From Nocardia wallacei (GTDB taxonomy: Bacteria > Actinomycetota > Actinomycetes > Mycobacteriales > Mycobacteriaceae), in NCBI RefSeq assembly GCF_014466955.1, contig NZ_AP023396.1, forward strand, positions 558,001 through 622,000: a DNA stretch of 64,000 bases, read 5' to 3'. The translations under genes were made by a program, and so were the position numbers. The notes beneath the pieces were generated by a model. It was not told the DNA's origin. It did not search any database and worked only from the letters and a program-made list of their open reading frames with translations. This document shows, piece after piece, positions 63,342 through 64,000 of the stretch; the stretch's first letter is position 1; every line of letters starts with the position of its first letter.

Positions 63342-64000
63342 GTGACTGTCCCCGTCGACACCGTCAGCGCCGCCGCAGCCACCCCGGATACCCCCCAGCC
63401 CTACAAGGAACTGGGCCTGAAGGACGACGAATACGCCCGCATCCGGGAGATTCTCGGCCGCCGCCCGACCGAGGCCGAGCTGGCGATGTACTCGGTGATG
63501 TGGAGCGAGCACTGCTCCTACAAGTCCTCCAAGGTGCATCTGCGCTATTTCGGGCAGACCACCACCGACGAGATGCGGCAGGCCATGCTGGCCGGAATCG
63601 GCGAGAACGCGGGCGTGGTCGACATCGGCGACGGCTGGGCGGTCACGTTCAAGGTGGAGAGCCACAATCATCCGTCCTACGTCGAGCCGTATCAGGGCGC
63701 GGCGACCGGTGTCGGCGGCATCGTGCGCGACATCATGGCCATGGGCGCGCGGCCGATCGCGGTCATGGACCAGCTGCGGTTCGGCGCGGCCGACCATCCC
63801 GACACCCGGCGCGTGGTCGACGGTGTGGTGCGCGGTGTCGGCGGCTACGGCAATTCGCTGGGACTGCCGAACGTCGGCGGCGAGACCGTCTTCGATCCGT
63901 CCTATCAAGGCAATCCGCTGGTGAACGCGCTGTGCGCGGGCGTGATGCGGGTGGAGGATCTGCACCTGGCGTTCGCCTCCGGGCAGGGCAACAAGATCAT
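63342..64000 (+). CDS. purL: Phosphoribosylformylglycinamidine synthase subunit PurL, 3' partial
   Basis: The frame is open to the end of the window (about 219 residues). Visible PurL signatures: [90 protein letters not shown], and FASGQGNK. PurL is the catalytic subunit that makes FGAM with PurS and PurQ. GTG 63342 is chosen by family start; a TTG at 63330 sits closer to the AAAGGA site and is an alternative. Confidence 0.93.
   Translation, partial: MTVPVDTVSAAAATPDTPQPYKELGLKDDEYARIREILGRRPTEAELAMYSVMWSEHCSYKSSKVHLRYFGQTTTDEMRQAMLAGIGENAGVVDIGDGWAVTFKVESHNHPSYVEPYQGAATGVGGIVRDIMAMGARPIAVMDQLRFGAADHPDTRRVVDGVVRGVGGYGNSLGLPNVGGETVFDPSYQGNPLVNALCAGVMRVEDLHLAFASGQGNKI

Overview
The window is high-GC DNA (roughly 70 percent by eye) from a mycolic-acid actinomycete. 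A complete mce4 steroid-import operon, KstR-type operators, an antigen-85-like mycolyl esterase fold, an EspR homologue and PhoPR all point to Mycobacteriales. Nocardia is the most likely genus (inference), because gene products match Mycobacterium tuberculosis (Mtb) cholesterol genes closely while the gene order is rearranged. All family and Mtb comparisons are from memory; no database was searched.

Left part (1-36.6 kb). A 5'-truncated SDR gene opens the window. At 1.0-4.9 kb there is a compact unit: a secreted Gly-Thr-Gly-Ser repeat protein, an ImmA/IrrE metallopeptidase, a tandem-repeat small ORF, an MAB_1171c-type membrane protein and an opposed EspR-like regulator. From 5.2 to 33.6 kb lies a cholesterol catabolism and uptake region: fadA5 and cyp125 (divergent), an operon of DUF35/OB-fold, ltp4, ltp3, F420-type oxidoreductase and SnoaL genes, a second F420-type oxidoreductase, two acyl-CoA synthetases (one FadD19), fadE26-fadE27, ferredoxin fdxD, an Hsd4A-like SDR, and yrbE4AB-mce4ABCDEF-mam4AB. 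Nine boxes matching or nearly matching TNNAACNNGTTNNA lie in front of these units, so KstR probably controls them together. An ECF sigma factor, a VOC protein and a small kinase-like protein interrupt the block at 17.2-19.4 kb. otsA, a small protein, an alpha/beta hydrolase and an orphan MbtH protein close it.

Right part (36.9-64 kb). A tRNA-Thr(TGT) is followed by phoP-phoR, a HIT protein, purD, an M23 peptidase, aspC, a TetR regulator with a His-rich tail, purB, a second HIT protein, an antigen-85-like esterase, a DUF397 protein, oligopeptidase B, a DUF2334 deacetylase-like protein, the divergent lysE/lysG pair, gadB, an M20 peptidase, an MBL-fold hydrolase, purS-purQ, twin cytosolic AmiC-like binding proteins with a MarR regulator, an M18 aminopeptidase, a GT87-type mannosyltransferase and the start of purL, which runs off the end. 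The left block corresponds to Mtb Rv3489-Rv3548 and the right block to Rv0757-Rv0803, so the tRNA region marks a synteny junction.

The most unusual feature is that two unrelated gene junctions (3.0-3.3 kb and 10.4-10.5 kb) each carry tandem duplications that keep an in-frame, Arg-rich small ORF joined to both neighbouring genes by ATGA stop/start overlaps. Several purine and housekeeping genes also look leaderless (a TANNNT box 6-8 bases before the start codon).
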